Shown: positions 8,307 through 17,130 of the stretch, piece after piece
Position numbering within the stretch: position 1 is the stretch's first letter
Layout of the letters: each line of letters begins with the position of its first letter
Source of the DNA: an uncultured Frankiales bacterium
GTDB lineage: Bacteria > Actinomycetota > Actinomycetes > Mycobacteriales > SCTD01
Direction of reading: 5' to 3'
Length of the DNA: 39,408 nucleotides
Assembly (NCBI GenBank): GCA_946479905.1
Contig: CAMLIA010000015.1
Location: 1 to 39,408, forward strand
The notes under the pieces: model-generated
Database searches by the model: none
The model's input: the letters and a program-made list of their open reading frames with translations, nothing else
Told to the model about the DNA's origin: nothing
Made by a program: the position numbers and the translations under genes

Positions 8307-8690
8307 TCAGAGGTTGATGACGAGGACGTCGGGGTCCTCGTCGGAAGGCGTGACGAGACCCGAGGCGGTGGTCACGAGGACGTCGGGGTCGACGGAGTCG
8401 ATCGCCGCGAAACCACCGAACGAGGCGTAGTGCGTGGACGGCGCGACGGGGATGTAGGTGTTGTAGAAGTTCGACCAGACCAGCACGTGCCCGTCGCCTG
8501 GCTCGACGTAGCCGCTCGTGCCGCCGATCGTGTAGCGGGTGACGGTCTCCGCGAGCCCCTGGTTCGCGGCGTAGGACCACGCGCCGTCCGGGGCCGCGGT
8601 CGCCGACAGCACGTCCCCGGGGTTCGCGCGGAAACCGAGCGTCGGGTAGTCCTTCGTTGTCGTGCCCTGGTTGTAGATCCACTTCGCCAC
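8307..8690 (-). CDS. minor tail protein, unknown
   Basis: 127 residues from a GTG with AGGAGG upstream. Aromatic and glycine-rich with beta pattern (KWIYNQGTTTKDYPTLGFRA, GAWSYAANQGLAE, HVLVWSNFYNTYIPV). The C-terminus contains a short duplication: DPDVLVTTASGLV and DPDVLVINL. Located between the large fibre and the main minor tail protein, so probably a baseplate or fibre-linking protein. Confidence 0.55.
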   Translation of the reverse strand: MAKWIYNQGTTTKDYPTLGFRANPGDVLSATAAPDGAWSYAANQGLAETVTRYTIGGTSGYVEPGDGHVLVWSNFYNTYIPVAPSTHYASFGGFAAIDSVDPDVLVTTASGLVTPSDEDPDVLVINL

Positions 8691-8702
8691 GCGCCGGCCC
8701 TC

Positions 8703-10553
8703 CTAGGCGTAGATGTCGGGGGAGAGGTTGAGCGTCATCACCCAGCCGCCGGTCGCGGTCAGCGACTCCCGGACGCCCTCGACGAGGAACGTGAGCGTCG
8801 ACGCCGGCGCCTGCGCGGGAAGCTGCGTGAGCTGGACCCGGTCGCCGAGCTCGAGCGCGAGCATCGCGGCGCGCTTGTCGTCGGCGAGGCTGGTCAGCTC
8901 GACGTCGAGCTCGGGGATCCGGACGCGGGGGTCGGCGTAGGTGGTGAGGTAGAACGCGGCGAGGGCGTTGACGGTGGCCTGGTCGCCGGCGGTGGTGATG
9001 GTCTGCTCGAAGCGTCCGTCGAGGGCGACGGCGTCGGGGTCGACGGCGCGGACCGGGGCGACGAGCGGGTCGGTGGACTCGACGGTCACGTCGTTGATGA
9101 GCCCGAAGTCGTCGAGCTTCGCGGTGAGGTTGCCGCCGATCTCCTGCCCGACCGCGGACAGCGAGATCGCGACACCCGATGCGAGGTCGCGGTAGGAGTC
9201 GTCCCGCAGCGTGAGGACGTTGTCGACGTCCTCGTAGAGCAGCCCGTTCTCGGTGTCCGCGACCTGGCGGAGGAGGTCGAGGGGCTGCCGGTCCTCGGTG
9301 GGCTGGAGCCCCATGACCGCGGTCGACGGGGCGGTCGGCACCGACGGCATGAGCCCGACGTAGCGCGCGAGCCGGGAGAACCGGGACGCGGGGGACTCGC
9401 CGCGGAAGCCGGTCAGCGCGGCCCGGGAGAGGGTGTAGACCTCGGTCTGCGTGAGCGGCCGGTCCCACACCCCGGCGTGGGCGTGGGTGCCCTTCCAGTC
9501 GTACTGGTCGGAGAACGCGGCGAGCACCTGCGCGGAGTAGATGTCCTCCAGCGGCGCGGTCTCGACGGCGCGGCTGGTGAAGGTGTCGCCGAGCGGGGCC
9601 CCGTCGACGTAGACCTTGAAGGACGCGCTGCCGGCCGAGCGGGTCACGACGAGCGCGACATGCTTCGTCGCCACGGTCGCGGCACTGGTGGCGGGCTCGA
9701 CGTCGGCGGTCGTGGTGTACGAGAAGGTGCCGGCGTTGTTGCGGTACGTGAAGCCGAGGAGGCCGCCGTTCGCGACGTGGACCGCGGCGCCCTGCGTGCC
9801 GTTCGCGGCGGTCGAGGTCACGCCCAGGATCGGGGCGCGGCCGATGGTCGGGATGTCGTAGTTCTCGCGGATGACCGCGGTCAGCGTGTAGCCCGTCGCC
9901 GCCGTCGACACCACCGCCCGACCCGCACCCGTCGACTTCGCCCGGATGTCTCGGGCCGAGCTGTAGGAGTCGGTCGGGGTGATGCCCTCCTGCCCGAACA
10001 GGGTCGGCGCCGACGCGACGAGGTTCGGCCGCGCACCCGCGGACACGTCCACCCCAGCCGGGGACCCGGACGGCTCGTTGAGCGGGAAGAACGCCGCCGG
10101 CGACAGCAGCAGCGCCTCCTCGACCGACATCGCCCGCAGCGACGACCGAGCGGTGAGCCGCGCCTGCTCGGTGACCGCGGTGACCGTCACCGACGCATAG
10201 CCGTCCGAGGACTGCGGCCACACCACCGGCCACTCCTTGATGAAGCCGGTAAAGCGGCGGTAGGTGACGCCGCCCTCGGTGACGGTGAGCCGGATCGGGG
10301 TCGACCGCTTCACGTTCGGGTAGTACGGCGACCCGGTGTTGCCGGGGGTAAAGCGGCCGTCCTTGTTGTCCAGCGTGAGCGTGATCGTCGCGGGCTGCGA
10401 CTCGGAGAACTCGTCCTGCCGGCCGCGGGTCATGGTGACCTGCTGGTGGCCCTCGACGTAGTCCGAGACGTCGGTCCACCCGTAGGCGGCGGGGTCGGTA
10501 GTCCGGTTGGACCCGAAGGCGATCTCGACCTTCCCGTTGACCATGAGCGCCAC
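8703..10553 (-). CDS. minor tail protein with LamG-like domain
   Basis: 616 residues. N-terminal ~120 residues (VEGHQQVTMTRGRQDEFSE, TITLTLDNKDGRFTPGNTGS) match the opening of actinophage minor tail proteins. Residues ~165-380 resemble a concanavalin/LamG jelly roll (AAFFPLNEPSG start; HVALVVTRSAGSASFKVYVDG; HAHAGVWDRPLTQTEVYTL end), a fold that often binds glycans. The C-terminal ~230 residues return to a baseplate-hub-like pattern (PLDLLRQVADTENGLLYED; LELGDRVQLTQLPAQ). GTG start; follows the tape measure, where siphoviruses place distal tail and hub genes. Confidence 0.75.
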   Translation of the reverse strand: MALMVNGKVEIAFGSNRTTDPAAYGWTDVSDYVEGHQQVTMTRGRQDEFSESQPATITLTLDNKDGRFTPGNTGSPYYPNVKRSTPIRLTVTEGGVTYRRFTGFIKEWPVVWPQSSDGYASVTVTAVTEQARLTARSSLRAMSVEEALLLSPAAFFPLNEPSGSPAGVDVSAGARPNLVASAPTLFGQEGITPTDSYSSARDIRAKSTGAGRAVVSTAATGYTLTAVIRENYDIPTIGRAPILGVTSTAANGTQGAAVHVANGGLLGFTYRNNAGTFSYTTTADVEPATSAATVATKHVALVVTRSAGSASFKVYVDGAPLGDTFTSRAVETAPLEDIYSAQVLAAFSDQYDWKGTHAHAGVWDRPLTQTEVYTLSRAALTGFRGESPASRFSRLARYVGLMPSVPTAPSTAVMGLQPTEDRQPLDLLRQVADTENGLLYEDVDNVLTLRDDSYRDLASGVAISLSAVGQEIGGNLTAKLDDFGLINDVTVESTDPLVAPVRAVDPDAVALDGRFEQTITTAGDQATVNALAAFYLTTYADPRVRIPELDVELTSLADDKRAAMLALELGDRVQLTQLPAQAPASTLTFLVEGVRESLTATGGWVMTLNLSPDIYA

Positions 10554-10556
10554 GGG

Positions 10557-13500
10557 TCAGAGTCCTAGGCTCGCGCCGCCGTTGACGCGCTTGAGTTTGA
10601 GCAGCTCGGTCTGGATCTTGCGCGCCGCGGCGAGGGGGTCGGTGTCGCCCTTGACGGCGACGTTGAGGACGACCGCCGGCGCAGGCTTCGCGACGGGGAT
10701 CGACGCCGTCGTGACCGGGATCTTGGCGGCCGGCGCGGTGACGACCGGCTTGTCCTTGAGCTGGTTCTGGAGCTTGTTCGTGAGCGCGTCGTTGGCGTTG
10801 CCGTTGACGATCTTGTTGATCTGCCCGATGTCGAAGGTCGTGTTGTCCTTCAACCAGTCCTTGAGGTCCTGCCGCTTGTCGGCGTTGTTGATGCCGCCCT
10901 GGAGCGCGTTCTGGAGCAGCTTCTCCTTCGCGTCGGAGACGTCGGGGAAGACCGTGCCCCAATCGGCGGACCCGCCGCCGCCCTTCCCGCCGCCGCCGCC
11001 CTTGCCGCCGCCAGCACCACCGCCAGCACCGCCGCCACCGGGGCCGGCACCACCGCCACCCGCGCCTCCACCGCCGCCGCCGCCGCCACCGCCACCGGAG
11101 CCAGCACCGGCACCGGCACCGCTGGAGCCGAGCTTCCCGAGCGCCTGGATCATGTCCTTGAAGCCGCCCTGCACGTCCTTCCGCAGCGGGTCGAGCGCCT
11201 CGACCATCTCCTCCTTCGACAGCCCACCACCGAGCCGGTTCGAGATGAAGTCGCCGATCTTGTCGGTCAGCGCCCCGACCGCGTTCTTGATCGTGTCGCG
11301 GACCTCGATCAGCCTGTCGACGGTCTCCTGCGTGTCCTTGATTGACCCCGCGTAGAGCTTGTCCGCCGCGGTCTGCCCGGCCGCGTCCAGCGCCTTGAGC
11401 GTCGCCGCGTTCGAGGCGTTGAGCTCCGCGATCAGCGACCCACCGGTGCCCGACGTGACCGCCTCCGCGAGCGCGCGGATGTTGTCGATCCCCGCAGCGC
11501 CCTCGCCCTGGAGCTGCCGCAGCAGGTCATCCGACAGCCCCGCCCCGATGAGGGTCTTGACGTCCGCCGCGACCTGCTCGGCCTTCGCCTGCTGCTCCTT
11601 CTGGAACTTGAGCAGGTCCGTGACCACCGAGACCGACTTCTTGAGCCCGTCGTAGGTGTAGGGGCTGTCGCCCTGCTGGAACCCGAACACCGAGGACGTG
11701 AAGGACCGGAAGCCCGACGCGAACGACGCGCTCTCGTCCTTGAGGGCCCGCAGCCGGTCCTTCGCGTCCGTGAGCAGGTCGTTGACCTTGTCGAGCGCCT
11801 TCGCGCCCTTCTCCTTGATCGCGGAGTTGAGCTCGCGCATCGCGTCACGCGCGGCCTCGACGGCGTCCTTGCCCTTCTTCCCGCGGGCGTCCTTGAGCTT
11901 CTCGTAGCCCTTGTCGATCGCCTTCGCGATGTCCTCGGTCAGCTTCGTCGCGATCTCGCCGGCGGCCTTGTTCGCCGCCGCGAGCTCCGCGTTGCCCTTC
12001 CCGCCGCCGACCGCCCGCGCCAGCGCGCGCGCCACCTGCGGGGCCCGGTCGTCGATCCCGACGGTCAGCCCGTCGACCATGTCGTGACCGAGCGCGATCA
12101 TCTTCCGCGACGGCGAGTGCGCGTCGGCCTCCTTGCGGGCCGCGGCGATGCCCTGCCGGACCGCGGCGGCCATCTGCTGCGCGAGCGCCGGCCCCATCCC
12201 GAACGTCCCCGCGAGGACACCGGACTTGAGCTGCGACCCGATCGGCAGCGCCGAGGTGTAGGCGGAGTCCACGATCCGCCGCAGCGTCGAGTGGAGCTCG
12301 CCGGAGAACGGCGACAGGTTCGGGCGGGCCTTGCCGGTGCCGGTCTTGATCTCGCGCTGGAAGTCCCCGGAGAAGCCGCGGACCATCTTGACGCCCTCGT
12401 CGGTCTTGCGGCGGATCTCGTCGGTCGTCGGGTCGAGGTTCGGCTTGGTGCGGCCCAGGTTCTTGAGGTCCGCGACCAGCCCCGCGAGCTTCTTCTGGTT
12501 CGCCTCGATGCCGTACTGCTTGAACGTCGTGCGGACCTCGCGCGGCGTGAGGCGGTACCGCTTCGCGACCTTCGCGATGTCGTCGAACGTCTTCGGGGCG
12601 TTGGTCTGGAACTGCGTCACGACCCGCTTCGGGAGCCCGGTGAGGACCGACTGCTTCTTCACCCACTCCCGCGTTGAGCGGCCGACCTCGCCGGTCTCCT
12701 CGCGGATCGTGTCGATGCCACGCTTGAGCGTCGCGCGGTACTCCTCGAGCTTCGCGATCCGGTCGTCGTATGCCTGCCGGTCTGAGACCGTGCGGGTCTG
12801 CGAGTCCCGCTCCTGCTCGAGCCGGCGGATCGACGCGGTCGTGTTCTCGTAGCGGGTCTGCTGCTCGGAGAGCACCTGGTTGACCTTCGCGCGCGCGTCC
12901 CGCTCACCCATGAGGCTGTTCACGAGGGTCTGCTGCGAGATCCCCAGCTCGCGGGCGACCTTGAAGCCGTCGCCCTTCGCGAGGTTGTCGTAGATCATCG
13001 CCTTGGTCGCGTTGGTCAGCGCCCCGGTCGTGGTGTCCAGCGTCGCGGCGTAGTCCTTCCACGACCCGGTCGCGACCGCGACGGACTCACCGGACCGCTC
13101 GACGGCCTTCTTCGCCGACCACAGGCCGCTAGCGAGGCCGGCGAGACCACCGACCGCGGCACCCCACGGGCCGCCGGCGGAGAAGCCCAGCGCAGCGCCG
13201 CCAAGGGTCGACTCGAGGGTCTTCACACCGGAGTCCGCCTCGGAGGTGGACGCGACGAGAGCCGCCATGCCCGCCATGCCGGCGGCACCGCGGGCCGCGG
13301 TCGCGAGACGCGCGGCGCCGGTCTCGGCCTTTCCCATCCCCGCGGCTAGCTCGTTGATGCCCTGGATCGCGGGCGCGATCTTCTGGTACGCCATGACGCC
13401 GAGGAAGGACGCGAACGCGATCCGGGCAAGGTCGGTGTGGTCTGCGAAGAAGTCGAGGAGCCGGTCGAGCGCGCCGAGCGGGGTCAGCGCCCCGGCCGCG

Positions 13501-14408
13501 GACCCCGACAGGCCGGTGACGGTAGGGATGAGCGCCTTGACGATCGTCCACACATCGCCGGCGGCGTCCCTGACCTCGGCGAGGACCGGCGCGAGCTGGC
13601 CCTGCGTGCCGGTCAGGTCCTCGAACGCGGCGACCGCGCCGCGCAGCCCGCGGGCGTCGAAGGCGTCCATCACCTTGTCGAGGCCGGGGAGGAGCTTCTT
13701 CGTCGCGACGTCGGCGAAGTGCTCGACGTAGGGGATGAGGCGGGCGCCGATGGTCTCGCCGGCCTCGGACATCGTGAGCCGGAGCCGCGCGATCTTCCCC
13801 TCGAGGGTGTCGGCCTGGTCGGCGGCGGCACCGCCGTAGGTGTCCGACAAGCTCTTGACCGCGGCCTCGAAGGAGATCGTCTCCCCGGCGGCGTCCTTCG
13901 TCTCGATGCCGAGCTTCGACAGCGACGCCGCGGTGCCGTTCTGTGCCCGCTCCAGCGCCTTCGTGACGGTCTCCAGCGACACCCCGCGCGCGGCGGAGAC
14001 GTCCATCGCGACCGACGCAAGCTTCTGCGCCTCCGACACCGACCCGGTCGCCGCCGCGAGCTTCTCGAGCGCGGGGCGGAGGTCGTCGTCGGCGACGCCG
14101 TAGGCGCGGCCCTGCGCGGAGATCCACTCCTCGACCTGCGCGACCTGCGCCGACGTCGCACCGGTGGTCCGCTTGAGCGCGGCCTCAAGCCGCTTCTGCG
14201 CGGCCTCGTCCTCGATCGCGCCCTTGGTCAGCTTCGTCATGCCGGCCGCGGCGACGACGACACCGGCGCCGAGGCCGTAGGCCGCTGCCTTGCCGGCCGA
14301 CGCGAGCACCGACCCGAGGCGGCTGGTCGCCTTCGTGGCGCCGGTCGCGGTCCGCGAGAGGTTCCGGTCGACGCCGAGGAACTCGACCGTCACCTGGCGA
14401 CCAGCCAC
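10557..14408 (-). CDS. tape measure protein
   Basis: 1283 residues, the longest gene, placed directly after the tail assembly chaperone pair as in siphoviruses. GTG start with GAGGTG upstream. N-terminal half is alanine-rich and helical (LAAATGSVSEAQKLASVAMD; GTAASLSKLGIETKDAAG), with hydrophobic patches near residues 35-55 and 320-340 that may insert into the host membrane. Long coiled-coil stretches follow (ENTTASIRRLEQERDSQTR). Residues ~1090-1150 are almost pure Gly/Ala/Ser/Lys linker. The protein sets tail length and is ejected with DNA; its length would predict a tail of very roughly 190 nm using the usual ~0.15 nm per residue rule. Confidence 0.92.
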   Translation of the reverse strand: MAGRQVTVEFLGVDRNLSRTATGATKATSRLGSVLASAGKAAAYGLGAGVVVAAAGMTKLTKGAIEDEAAQKRLEAALKRTTGATSAQVAQVEEWISAQGRAYGVADDDLRPALEKLAAATGSVSEAQKLASVAMDVSAARGVSLETVTKALERAQNGTAASLSKLGIETKDAAGETISFEAAVKSLSDTYGGAAADQADTLEGKIARLRLTMSEAGETIGARLIPYVEHFADVATKKLLPGLDKVMDAFDARGLRGAVAAFEDLTGTQGQLAPVLAEVRDAAGDVWTIVKALIPTVTGLSGSAAGALTPLGALDRLLDFFADHTDLARIAFASFLGVMAYQKIAPAIQGINELAAGMGKAETGAARLATAARGAAGMAGMAALVASTSEADSGVKTLESTLGGAALGFSAGGPWGAAVGGLAGLASGLWSAKKAVERSGESVAVATGSWKDYAATLDTTTGALTNATKAMIYDNLAKGDGFKVARELGISQQTLVNSLMGERDARAKVNQVLSEQQTRYENTTASIRRLEQERDSQTRTVSDRQAYDDRIAKLEEYRATLKRGIDTIREETGEVGRSTREWVKKQSVLTGLPKRVVTQFQTNAPKTFDDIAKVAKRYRLTPREVRTTFKQYGIEANQKKLAGLVADLKNLGRTKPNLDPTTDEIRRKTDEGVKMVRGFSGDFQREIKTGTGKARPNLSPFSGELHSTLRRIVDSAYTSALPIGSQLKSGVLAGTFGMGPALAQQMAAAVRQGIAAARKEADAHSPSRKMIALGHDMVDGLTVGIDDRAPQVARALARAVGGGKGNAELAAANKAAGEIATKLTEDIAKAIDKGYEKLKDARGKKGKDAVEAARDAMRELNSAIKEKGAKALDKVNDLLTDAKDRLRALKDESASFASGFRSFTSSVFGFQQGDSPYTYDGLKKSVSVVTDLLKFQKEQQAKAEQVAADVKTLIGAGLSDDLLRQLQGEGAAGIDNIRALAEAVTSGTGGSLIAELNASNAATLKALDAAGQTAADKLYAGSIKDTQETVDRLIEVRDTIKNAVGALTDKIGDFISNRLGGGLSKEEMVEALDPLRKDVQGGFKDMIQALGKLGSSGAGAGAGSGGGGGGGGGGGAGGGGAGPGGGGAGGGAGGGKGGGGGKGGGGSADWGTVFPDVSDAKEKLLQNALQGGINNADKRQDLKDWLKDNTTFDIGQINKIVNGNANDALTNKLQNQLKDKPVVTAPAAKIPVTTASIPVAKPAPAVVLNVAVKGDTDPLAAARKIQTELLKLKRVNGGASLGL

Positions 14409-14421
14409 CCGACACCACCTC

Positions 14422-14571
14422 TCAGCTCGCAGACACCTCGGCCTGGTACCGCTCGTACTGGACGACGTACTCGGAGATCTCGCGGTACGTCATGCGCTCG
14501 AAGTCCTCGGGGTGGAGCCCGTAGAACTTCGTGAGCGCCGGGAGCCGGGGGAGGAGACCCCGGCGCGTCAT
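14422..14571 (-). CDS. tail assembly chaperone, frameshift extension (T part)
   Basis: About 49 residues (MTRRGLLPRLPALTKFYGLH onward, ending YERYQAEVSAS) in the -1 frame relative to the upstream chaperone, joined through GGGGGAA just before that gene's stop. The YGLHPEDFERMTYREISEY core is the kind of short C-terminal domain seen in siphovirus G-T fusions, including actinophages. The predicted fusion is ~175 residues. An ATG overlapping the stop (AATGA) could also allow separate initiation, so frameshift versus re-initiation is unproved. Confidence 0.75.
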   Translation of the reverse strand: MTRRGLLPRLPALTKFYGLHPEDFERMTYREISEYVVQYERYQAEVSAS

Positions 14572-14948
14572 TCCCCCGGGGCGTCGCCCTGGTCGGGGTC
14601 CTCGGCGGCGTTGAAGTCGAGGGTCTCGAGGTCGTCGTACCCGACCGACGCGGCGACCTCGTCGAAGGTCAGGGTCCGCTCGCCGTTGACGCGGCGGGCG
14701 AGCCAGATCAGGCACGCGAGGGTGTCGAGGTCGAAGTCCTCCGCGGCCTGCTCGAGCAGCTTCGGGAACGTGATGCCGGCCTGCTGTCGCAGCGCGCGGG
14801 AGTCCAGGGCGGTGAGGTCACCGGCGGTGATGGAGTAGACCTCGCCGTCGAAGCGCATCCGGATGCCCTCGTCGAGGGCGTCGGTGCGCTTCTCCTCGGT
14901 CTTGCGGGTGTGCTTGCGGATGGGGGTCTTGCTGGTGGTGGTGGTCAT
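14568..14948 (-). CDS. tail assembly chaperone (G part)
   Basis: 126 residues from the ATG at 14948, whose stop partner gene overlaps as ATGA. Thr/Lys-rich N-terminus, then an acidic globular part (LDEGIRMRFDGEVYSITAGD; ITFPKLLEQAAEDFDLDTLA; DFNAAEDPDQGDAPGE) typical of the small acidic chaperones that coat the tape measure during tail assembly. Position between the tail tube block and the tape measure, plus the overlapping -1 frame downstream, fits the G/GT system. A long open frame upstream of 14948 is only the antisense continuation over the neighbouring gene and was not used. Confidence 0.85.
   Translation of the reverse strand: MTTTTSKTPIRKHTRKTEEKRTDALDEGIRMRFDGEVYSITAGDLTALDSRALRQQAGITFPKLLEQAAEDFDLDTLACLIWLARRVNGERTLTFDEVAASVGYDDLETLDFNAAEDPDQGDAPGE
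14571..14577 (-). promoter_or_regulatory. -1 ribosomal frameshift slippery site GGGGGAA
   Basis: Read leftward the zero frame is CCG GGG GAA TGA. Slippage by -1 on G.GGG.GAA keeps perfect P-site pairing and lets ribosomes bypass the TGA into the 49-residue extension. Position one codon before the stop and the overlap geometry match programmed frameshifts in tail chaperone genes. Confidence 0.7.
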
Positions 14949-15388
14949 GCCAGTCCGTTCTCTCGGAGTACCTTCTCGATCGCGTCCTCGTAGGCGTCGA
15001 CGATCTGCTGCGAGTCCTGCCGGATCGCCTCGTAGACGAAGTAGCCGGCCTGCGGGCCCGAGCCGCGCCACGGCTTGAACTGCTGCGTGGTCGGGCGACC
15101 CCGGCCACCGAATTCCGCGCCCATCGCCCACGGCATCCCGGAGCCGAAGGAGACACCGGCGGCGACGAGCCGCGACGACGCCTTGACCGACGGGGCGGTC
15201 TTCGCTGCGACACCGCCGAGGCCGTAGGCGATCCCGGTCGCGTCCTTCGCGACGTCCTTCGCGACGTCGAGGTTCGTGTCCTTGAGCTGCTTCTGCGCGT
15301 CGGGGCCGATCTCGCGGAGCGCCCGGTTGAGCTCGCGCAGCCCCTCGACGCGGACACCGACCGAGCTGGAGGCGTTGATGCGTGGCAC
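14945..15388 (-). CDS. HK97 gp10-like tail component
   Basis: 147 residues from GTG 15388, chosen because GAGGAGG lies 8 bases upstream. The open frame extends further but only over neighbouring sequence. Pattern VEGLRELNRALREIGPDAQK, YGLGGVAAKTAPSVKAS, then RLVAAGVSFGSG and QAGYFVYEAIRQDSQQIV matches the HK97 gp10/minor tail completion family. Sits between the tail tube gene and the chaperone and overlaps the latter as ATGA. Confidence 0.7.
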   Translation of the reverse strand: MPRINASSSVGVRVEGLRELNRALREIGPDAQKQLKDTNLDVAKDVAKDATGIAYGLGGVAAKTAPSVKASSRLVAAGVSFGSGMPWAMGAEFGGRGRPTTQQFKPWRGSGPQAGYFVYEAIRQDSQQIVDAYEDAIEKVLRENGLA

Positions 15389-15462
15389 GAGGGTTTCCTC
15401 CTCGGTCGGGGGTGGGCGCCGCCGCCGCAACGGTGAAGGGGACGGCGGCGCCCGGTCCCAGG

Positions 15463-16443
15463 TCAGGCCGTGGTGTCGGCCGAGACGTAGGCGATGGAGA
15501 TCGGCGAGGCCGACCCGTTGTAGCGGATCGCGCCCGACAGCGACTGCGTGATCCGGTCGGTGCCCTCGGTCGCGCCGCTCCACTCGTCGAAACGCACGGC
15601 CGGGATGGTGACCGTGAGCGACGGGTAGATCGTGGTCCCGAGCAGCGCCGGCCCGGTCCACACCGCGGTCAGCGACGCGAGCGCCCCGGCCTTGGTGTCG
15701 GCCGCCGCGCGGTTGCGCTGCGCGAGGGAGTCGAAGTCCGCGGAAATCGAGAAGGTCCCCTCGCGGCGCGAGCTGGTCGGCTCCTTCTTGTAGGTGTTCC
15801 CGCGGATCTTGCGGCGGTCGACGTCGAGGCCGTTGTCGAAGGAGATCTCGATCTCGTCGACGTCGTAGGTCGCGCCACCGATGGTGACGACACCACCGGC
15901 CCACGTGAGGTTGTCCATGTTCGTCGGGTAGGACGCGGTCGCGAGCGCCGTCGCGGTGGAGACGTTCTCGAAGTCGCACTCGAGGTCGAGCATCAGGTTC
16001 CCGTCGACCGCGTTCGCGAGCGTCCAGCTCGTGATCTTGCCGCCCTCGAACGTGAAGGGCTGGTTGGTGCCCGACGGGTTGAAGGGCCGGTTGACCTGGC
16101 AGGTGAAAGACTTCCCGAACAGCTCGCCCTCGGTGCCGGTGTGGGTGTAGGCGCTGGTCTCGGCGGGGCCCGTGGTCGCCGAGGACCCGAGCATGTGCTT
16201 GAGCCAGAAGCCGAAGCCCTTGGTGAGCACCGCCATGGAGATGCTTCCCGACGCCCCGGAGTAGTAGGGCGTGAAGCGGTCGGAGCGGATCACGGACGAG
16301 CCGGTCCGCAGGGGGTCGCCCTCGGTACGACCGAACGTGTCGGAGATCGACTCGCTGTCGTACTCGAAGAATCTACTCGGGACCAAGGGGGTCCCGTAGG
16401 TGACCTCGTCGACGACGCCGAGCTGGTGGTCCATAGCCCCCAC
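15463..16443 (-). CDS. major tail tube protein
   Basis: 326 residues from GTG 16443. GGAGGG lies 7 bases upstream inside the end of the previous gene, so this start is preferred to the ATG nine bases on. Opening DHQLGVVDEVTYGTPLVPSRFFEY and internal beta-rich repeats (GSSVIRSDRFTPYYSGASGS; FTFEGGKITSWTLANAVDG; VDEIEISFDNGLDVDRRKIRG) fit phage tail tube proteins, which stack as hexamers. Size and order (after tail terminator, before chaperones) agree. Confidence 0.8.
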   Translation of the reverse strand: MGAMDHQLGVVDEVTYGTPLVPSRFFEYDSESISDTFGRTEGDPLRTGSSVIRSDRFTPYYSGASGSISMAVLTKGFGFWLKHMLGSSATTGPAETSAYTHTGTEGELFGKSFTCQVNRPFNPSGTNQPFTFEGGKITSWTLANAVDGNLMLDLECDFENVSTATALATASYPTNMDNLTWAGGVVTIGGATYDVDEIEISFDNGLDVDRRKIRGNTYKKEPTSSRREGTFSISADFDSLAQRNRAAADTKAGALASLTAVWTGPALLGTTIYPSLTVTIPAVRFDEWSGATEGTDRITQSLSGAIRYNGSASPISIAYVSADTTA

Positions 16444-16446
16444 AGG

Positions 16447-16626
16447 TCAGCCCTCCTTCTTGGTGTCGGTCTTGGTCGTCTCCTTGGCGGAGGCGACCTC
16501 CTGCCAGTCGGACTGCTCGGCGAGGGAAGCGCCGAGGTCGTCGGCGACCTCGATCGTCTCGCCGCTCTTGGCCTGGAAGCCCGGCCCCTCGACGGCGTCG
16601 AAGGGGCCGACGTACTTGACGCGCAT
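16447..16626 (-). CDS. small hypothetical structural protein
   Basis: 59 residues from ATG 16626 with GAGGAG upstream. Short beta N-terminus (RVKYVGPFDAVEGPG; SGETIEVADDLGASL) and a Lys/Thr-rich tail (KETTKTDTKKEG). Such proteins often sit beside the tail tube gene in actinophages. Function unknown. Confidence 0.6.
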   Translation of the reverse strand: MRVKYVGPFDAVEGPGFQAKSGETIEVADDLGASLAEQSDWQEVASAKETTKTDTKKEG

Positions 16627-16679
16627 CGGTGTGTCTCCTCGGGGTGCGGGTGTTGTGCTGGACAGTCGTGCGGCGGTGG

Positions 16680-17129
16680 TCAGGTGAGGCGTGCGTGGTA
16701 GCGGACGCCGTAGGTCAGCTCGGTCAACGACCCGCCGGCACCGGACATGTTGTTGAGCTCGAACGTCGCCATACGGAGCCACTGAAGGCCGGGGACGTTG
16801 AGCTCGTTGCTCTTGTGATCCGCGACGACCTCCTCGATCACGCGGCCGATCTCGAGGGCGCGGATGTCGCAGTCCTCGGCCTTCGCGTTCGGGGACCCGA
16901 CGAGCACGATCACGTCGAAGTCCATGAGCTCGTCGCGGTAGTTACGGCCCGCCTTGAGCGACGCGGGGTCGTGGGTCGCGCGCGGGCGGGACGTGAAGAC
17001 CTGCTCGCGGCGGGCGGACACGTCGCCGCCCTGCCAGCCGTAGGTCACCGACACCCGCGGCGACCCGAGCGCGGTCGTGATCGCGGCGACCAGCGCCTTG
17101 CGGACCTCGACGACGATGGAGCCGGCCAC
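16680..17129 (-). CDS. tail terminator-like protein
   Basis: 149 residues, GTG start. Opens VVEVRKALVAAITTALG and continues with alternating strands (NYRDELMDFDVIVLVGSPNA, ALEIGRVIEEVVADHK, LRMATFELNNMSGAGGSLT), ending in VRYHARLT, a pattern like tail terminator/tail completion proteins that cap the tail tube. Gene order (connector, this, tail tube) fits. Assignment is by order and overall pattern, not by a diagnostic motif. Confidence 0.6.
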   Translation of the reverse strand: MAGSIVVEVRKALVAAITTALGSPRVSVTYGWQGGDVSARREQVFTSRPRATHDPASLKAGRNYRDELMDFDVIVLVGSPNAKAEDCDIRALEIGRVIEEVVADHKSNELNVPGLQWLRMATFELNNMSGAGGSLTELTYGVRYHARLT

Positions 17130-17130
17130 G

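Noticed and set aside
7485..10568. Very long rightward open frame (over 1000 codons) opposite the tail genes, and a similar shifted frame on the same strand
   Set aside because: Composition is Arg/Gly/Asp-rich without domains; the opposing frames carry clear tail-protein sequence. Typical GC-driven shadows.
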